From assembly GCA_936440205.1 (NCBI GenBank), contig OW387135.1, forward strand, positions 26,638,792 to 26,702,791: a stretch of DNA of 64,000 nucleotides, in the 5' to 3' direction. Under the pieces are notes generated by a model. The model saw nothing but the letters and a program-made list of their open reading frames with translations, was not told the DNA's origin and searched no databases. The position numbers were made by a program, and so were the translations under genes. Positions 61,601 through 64,000 of this stretch are shown one piece after another (within the stretch, counting starts at the first letter, position 1; the number at the start of each line of letters is the position of its first letter). This DNA comes from Lepidonotus clava. Lineage: Eukaryota > Annelida > Polychaeta > Phyllodocida > Polynoidae.

Positions 61601-62196
61601 GGTAATCATGCGCTTACATCCTTCATAGAAAAGGGATTATCACTAAGGTTCATTTGTTAATTATTGCAAAACCCAGCGCCTCTACAAGAGAACCCTGGTG
61701 TGTAGCCGTATATAATTGCGGTTTCCGCATACCGAATATGGATTATCTCCGTGCTAAATGGCCGGCGGCGAGAGGAAGGGGCGGCGAGAAGGGGTTGGGG
61801 GGTGGGCGCGACCCGCCGGTCGGCGCACTATAGGAGCGGCACCGACATCTCATCTATTATGCATGGAGATGTTCTTAGTTCATGCCACACCCGCTTGGGG
61901 GCACTTGGGCCTGTCAGCCCTCATCCGGGCATCTCAAACAGCGATAAGGCGGCGTTGGTGCCGACCTAATATAACCATCAGGCCCCTCGGCCGGCCGACA
62001 TTGGTCTATCAGGCCCTCGGCCGGTCGACAGCGGTCTCCCCACCGCCACAGCGGCTCGGACCTGCTCCCTACCAGGTCTCCACAATCAATCAGCCGTCAC
62101 AGGAAGGGGCTGCCCGCTAAATATGGCCGCCACCAGATAACGCCATCGACGTGCTGTCTAGACAATTGTACCACTCCTGCTTGACGGTTAGATGTA
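58633..62196. other. Gene-free stretch
   Basis: It contains a GAGCTGCTC palindrome at 60022, a GGT microsatellite at 60804-60855 and a CpG-rich part at 61740-62130. No open frame has convincing protein character. Confidence 0.5.
60804..60855. repeat. GGT-type microsatellite
   Basis: An interrupted run of TGG/GGT triplets. On the reverse strand it makes a Pro-rich frame, which I regard as a repeat artefact. Confidence 0.8.
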
Positions 62197-62475
62197 GGGG
62201 GCTGTTTGTCAGTGATGGTAGGGGGGCGTTTGTCAGTGATGGAAAGTAGGGGCCTGTTTCTCAGTGATGGAAAGTAGGGGCCTGTTTTTAGTGATGGAAA
62301 GTAGGGGCCTGTTTGTCAATGATGGAAGGGGGACGTTTGTTAGTGATGGTAGGGGCCCATTTGTAAGTGATAACATAGGGGCCTGTTTGTCAGTAATGAC
62401 AGGGGTCGATTTTGTCAGTGATGGCACAGGGCCCCTTTTTTCAGTCAGTAATGGTAGGGGTTCCTTTGCCAACAA
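62197..62475. repeat. 24-28-bp minisatellite, about 10 units
   Basis: Units of the form GTCAGTGATGGTAGGGGCCTGTTT, with 0-4 extra bases (for example AAAG before TAGGGG), are repeated about ten times and degenerate to the right. Open frames through it on both strands follow the repeat. Confidence 0.85.
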
Positions 62476-63110
62476 CGGCCCGGAGGAGCTCCATTTTTTT
62501 CAGTGACGGCCGGGGCCCATGCACCACTCTGTATGTAGCGGCCCGACACCCCGACCGCCGCGGCCGGCTGCGTCGCGCGAGGCTAACGGCCAATTTCCGG
62601 TCGACGACGAGAAGCCGCGACCCCCGGGCAGAGCGGGCGCGACCATTATTCGACGCTGGAATAGCCCCCTGCCCACACCCTGTCCATTTGGGCGGAAATG
62701 ACAGGCGCGACCCCGGGACGGACGATAAAGGAGGGGACTCAATGGATGGGGTGCTGGAGAGGGAAGGGTGTCAGAGGGGTGCCCAGTCATACATGCGTTC
62801 ACATAGCCAATTAGGTTTGTATCGGACTTAAGAGATCTCTAGAATTGTCCAATCAACATCGTGTAGATTTTGAAGGGAGACCTACTGTTGATTGGTAATG
62901 ACATAAAGTTGTCAAACGATCCGTGAAAAAACAGCAAGTTGGAATCATATAGTATAACAGTGTAATGTCACCAGCATATCTATATACATTGAGATGTTGT
63001 AAACAAAGGATTAAACCTGTACTGATTGAAATTGCTGGTCTTAATAATCAACAGAAAAGACAGCCATAGTCTGCGTGCAGCCGGCGAATCAATGTTAAGA
63101 TGCATGGGGA
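62476..63110. other. CpG-rich then AT-rich gene-free stretch
   Basis: 62500-62720 is strongly CpG-rich, with overlapping open frames on both strands that show no domain. The remainder is AT-rich unique sequence. Confidence 0.4.
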
Positions 63111-63272
63111 TATACCAGGGACGGATTTAGGGGGGGGGGGGGCGCCTGAGGCACGCGCCCCCCCTAATTTTGGCCAAATTTAGATTTTTTTAATGTGAAA
63201 TTCTCGGACCTGGAGGTCCAGCGGAATAGGGCGCCCCCCCTTTTGAAAATGTCTGGATCCGTCCCTGTATAC
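63111..63272. mobile_element. 152-bp MITE with TATAC target duplication
   Basis: The element runs 63116-63267 with ends CAGGGACGGAT and ATCCGTCCCTG, a perfect 11-bp inverted repeat, continuing inward as G-rich and C-rich halves. TATAC flanks both sides (63111-63115 and 63268-63272), a 5-bp target duplication. The termini match the split element at 19733-20897. A 5-bp duplication is compatible with hAT5-like or Transib-like mobilisation, and I do not assign a superfamily. Confidence 0.75.
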
Positions 63273-63903
63273 GTAGATTAAACTAGCAATTGCCTAATGC
63301 ATATATCCATTTACCATATGATAATGCTCTTAATAGTTTCCAGTGTTCAAGTTACTATGTAAGTATTACTTTGCAGTTTTCATACTGAGCCCTATCTCGC
63401 CATTGCATCATTCCCTTGTGGTCAGCACAATAGAATCAACATGCTAAAACAGCCATCCGCCCACTCTATGTACTCTGTTCTATATTATATAAAACACTTC
63501 CTTACAGCCCAGTGGCTGAGTTCACCTTATATACGGTCCCACCTTCCCCAGCATGTGGCACCATCCGGGCGGGCACCTGACGCCACCTGGCGCCAACTAG
63601 CCGCACTCAATGCCTTTTCGATGGCCCCTTGTATCGACTGCCCCTGCCCCAAGTACCTCGGCTGTAGTATGTAGACTCTGCTGGGGCTAATAACAAGAAG
63701 CCCTCCCCACTGGCACAACTGCCTCTATTGACAACAACTCCCAATATGTATTTGTAATAATATTACAAGTTTATAATTTTATATTTGGACCTAATTTGAC
63801 TCAATCGCAACTCCGCAACATGTTTCGGGACATTAATGCATTTAGAAATTAACCATGTTTCTGAATGCGATTAAGCACCAGACGCTTACCTCGGATTGCT
63901 TTA
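63273..63903. other. Gene-free stretch
   Basis: Unique sequence of mixed composition with no structure recognised. Confidence 0.5.
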
Positions 63904-64000
63904 GGGGCCTTCCATTAAGTACGTACGCACCAAGGGGGGGTGGGGGGTCTGAAATTTTTGGAATTTTGCGTACGTTCCTATACATATTCAATGCGTATTT
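63904..64000. mobile_element. Possible left end of a repeat element cut by the window edge
   Basis: GGCCTTCCATTAAGTACGTA begins a segment that contains a perfect 9-bp inverted repeat, ACGTACGCA (63921-63929) and TGCGTACGT (63967-63975), around a G-rich tract. I have the impression of a dispersed element family, but the other end is outside the window, so this remains tentative. Confidence 0.3.

Noticed and set aside
62412-62831. 139-codon frame at the right end of the minisatellite
   Set aside because: The first part is repeat and the remainder is CpG-rich, with a competing 100-codon frame on the other strand and no domain.

Overview
The window is animal nuclear DNA. It has intron-containing genes with GT-AG boundaries, several families of cut-and-paste DNA transposon remnants, minisatellites and one satellite array, and large gene-free stretches with alternating AT-rich and CpG-rich composition. 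The frequent word AGGCCTA and the protein families seen suggest a marine invertebrate (echinoderm, hemichordate, cephalochordate or mollusc are all possible). The species cannot be fixed from the sequence, and no bacterial operons or rRNA/tRNA genes were seen.

Layout: (1) 1-19.7 kb is gene-free but rich in short recurrent motifs: a 51-bp cluster of four Myb-type sites, five nuclear-receptor-like half-sites in exact 11-bp register, CTCF-like sites, and many copies of two strongly over-represented words, GAGC(A/T)GCTC and CTCCTCCAG. (2) 19.7-24.6 kb is a cluster of nested, non-autonomous TIR elements. (3) 24.7-32.2 kb holds a long near-perfect hairpin, a minisatellite and the only two convincing protein-coding genes. 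One is a spliced DUF7869-like gene (probable DDE/RNase H-fold transposase relative). The other is a spliced compact SGNH-hydrolase gene whose C-terminal tail is built of 18-bp repeats and can be read in two frames depending on exon use. (4) 32.4-35.2 kb is a 413-bp satellite carrying two RFX X-box-like palindromes per monomer. (5) 35.2-64 kb is again gene-free and motif-dense, with a TTAA-flanked MITE, an approximately 1-kb inverted repeat made of a minisatellite, further small tandem arrays and two short TIR elements.

The two recurrent words occur 17 and 20 times in the flanks and never between about 18.7 and 36.9 kb, the transposon/satellite block. I read this as a large block of repeat-derived DNA and its two genes lying within or beside an older, regulation-rich intergenic or intronic landscape. 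The window contains no host developmental gene that I can recognise.

The DUF7869-like and SGNH genes lie in the same orientation, 1.5 kb apart, in repeat-rich DNA. They may be two genes of one mobile unit or simple neighbours. All exon phases in both proposed gene models close exactly, which supports the models, but no termini of a common element were found.
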